A stretch of 5,407 bases of DNA, taken from the NCBI GenBank assembly GCA_029856635.1, contig JAHKLH010000117.1, forward strand, positions 1 to 5,407, in the 5' to 3' direction. This document shows, one piece after another, positions 5,187 through 5,407 of the stretch (its first letter is position 1; each line of letters starts with the position of its first letter). Source of the stretch: Candidatus Njordarchaeota archaeon (GTDB lineage: Archaea > Asgardarchaeota > Njordarchaeia > Njordarchaeales > JAHKLH01). The position numbers were made by a program, and so were the translations under genes. Below the pieces are notes generated by a model, which saw only the letters and a list, made by a program, of their open reading frames with translations, made no database searches and was not told the origin of the DNA.

Positions 5187-5407
5187 CTATTGAATTGCTT
5201 TCTTGATAAATTCCACTAAAAGCCTAACACCGTATCCAGTAGCTCCCTTCGGATATATAAATATGTCTTTATTTGTCCAAGATCCACCCGCTATATCAAT
5301 ATGCACCCAAGGTGTTTTCTCAACGAATTCTTTTAGAAACAAACCACCAATGATTGCTCCGGCGGATCCATCACCAATGTTCTTGATATCTGCAATATCG
5401 CTTTTGA
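5187..5407 (-). CDS. pepA: Leucyl aminopeptidase (M17), C-terminal part
   Basis: The last 72 codons of a cytosolic M17 metallo-aminopeptidase, which removes N-terminal residues from peptides; the 5' end lies beyond the right edge. The visible sequence carries the conserved family tail: SDIADIKNIG, then GSAGAIIGGLFLKEFVEKTP, then WVHIDIAGGSW, and finally PKGATGYGVRLLVEFI before TAG (5189-5187). These match the usual order of blocks at the end of PepA proteins, including the PKGATGxGVR motif. The two-metal ligands and catalytic Lys and Arg are upstream and cannot be checked here. It runs in the same direction as the oxidoreductase, 106 bases upstream of it. That gap has its own promoter-like signals, so a shared transcript is possible but not required. 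Nothing suggests truncation other than the window edge. Confidence 0.92.
   Translation of the reverse strand, partial: KSDIADIKNIGDGSAGAIIGGLFLKEFVEKTPWVHIDIAGGSWTNKDIFIYPKGATGYGVRLLVEFIKKAIQ

Noticed and set aside
1..5407. tRNA, rRNA, CRISPR repeats, insertion sequence ends or a riboswitch
   Set aside because: Reading both strands by eye, I found no cloverleaf, no regularly spaced repeat array, no transposase and no conserved leader fold. Gaps longer than 100 bases hold only the promoter-like and repeat elements listed.

Overview
The window is AT-rich and reads as archaeal, though I cannot name the lineage. Three things point that way: GGTG-type Shine-Dalgarno sites, promoters that look like BRE plus TATA boxes, and coding sequence rich in AGA and ATA codons. 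A thermophilic or anaerobic Thermoproteota-like or euryarchaeal organism would fit, but that is inference. No rRNA, tRNA, CRISPR array, insertion sequence or attachment site is visible.

Layout from left to right. Bases 2-172 (+) are the 3' end of an unrecognised gene, followed by a 127-base gap with a short 11-bp-period repeat. Bases 3125 down to 300 (-) hold a tight three-gene operon: feoA, feoB, and a small four-helix membrane protein of unknown function. The genes are 9 and 12 bases apart, and each downstream start has a GGTG ribosome-binding site. An AT-rich divergent promoter region (3126-3274) separates feoA from a DtxR-family regulator (3275-3742, +). The regulator meets, tail to tail with a 6-base overlap, a FAD/NAD(P)H-dependent oxidoreductase of the NADH oxidase / CoA-disulfide reductase type (5080-3737, -). 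A 106-base gap then separates it from the C-terminal 72 codons of an M17 leucyl aminopeptidase (5407-5187, -).

The core is a ferrous-iron uptake locus with its likely metal-sensing repressor. FeoB is the membrane Fe(II) transporter with a GTPase domain and FeoA its small SH3-like partner. A 33-bp near-perfect inverted repeat sits directly against the feoA start, overlapping the predicted transcription start, and is the obvious candidate operator. The regulator keeps the Cys-Glu-His metal ligands of iron-type DtxR proteins. It has replaced all three main-domain ancillary-site ligands and two DNA-contacting residues, and the operator also differs from the classical DtxR/IdeR box. Regulator and operator may therefore be a diverged matched pair.

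The points most worth following are this operator-regulator pair, the unnamed membrane protein in the feo operon, and a perfect 9-bp hairpin at the convergent gene junction. The rest looks like ordinary housekeeping content. I found no convincing evidence of a wholly new type of system.
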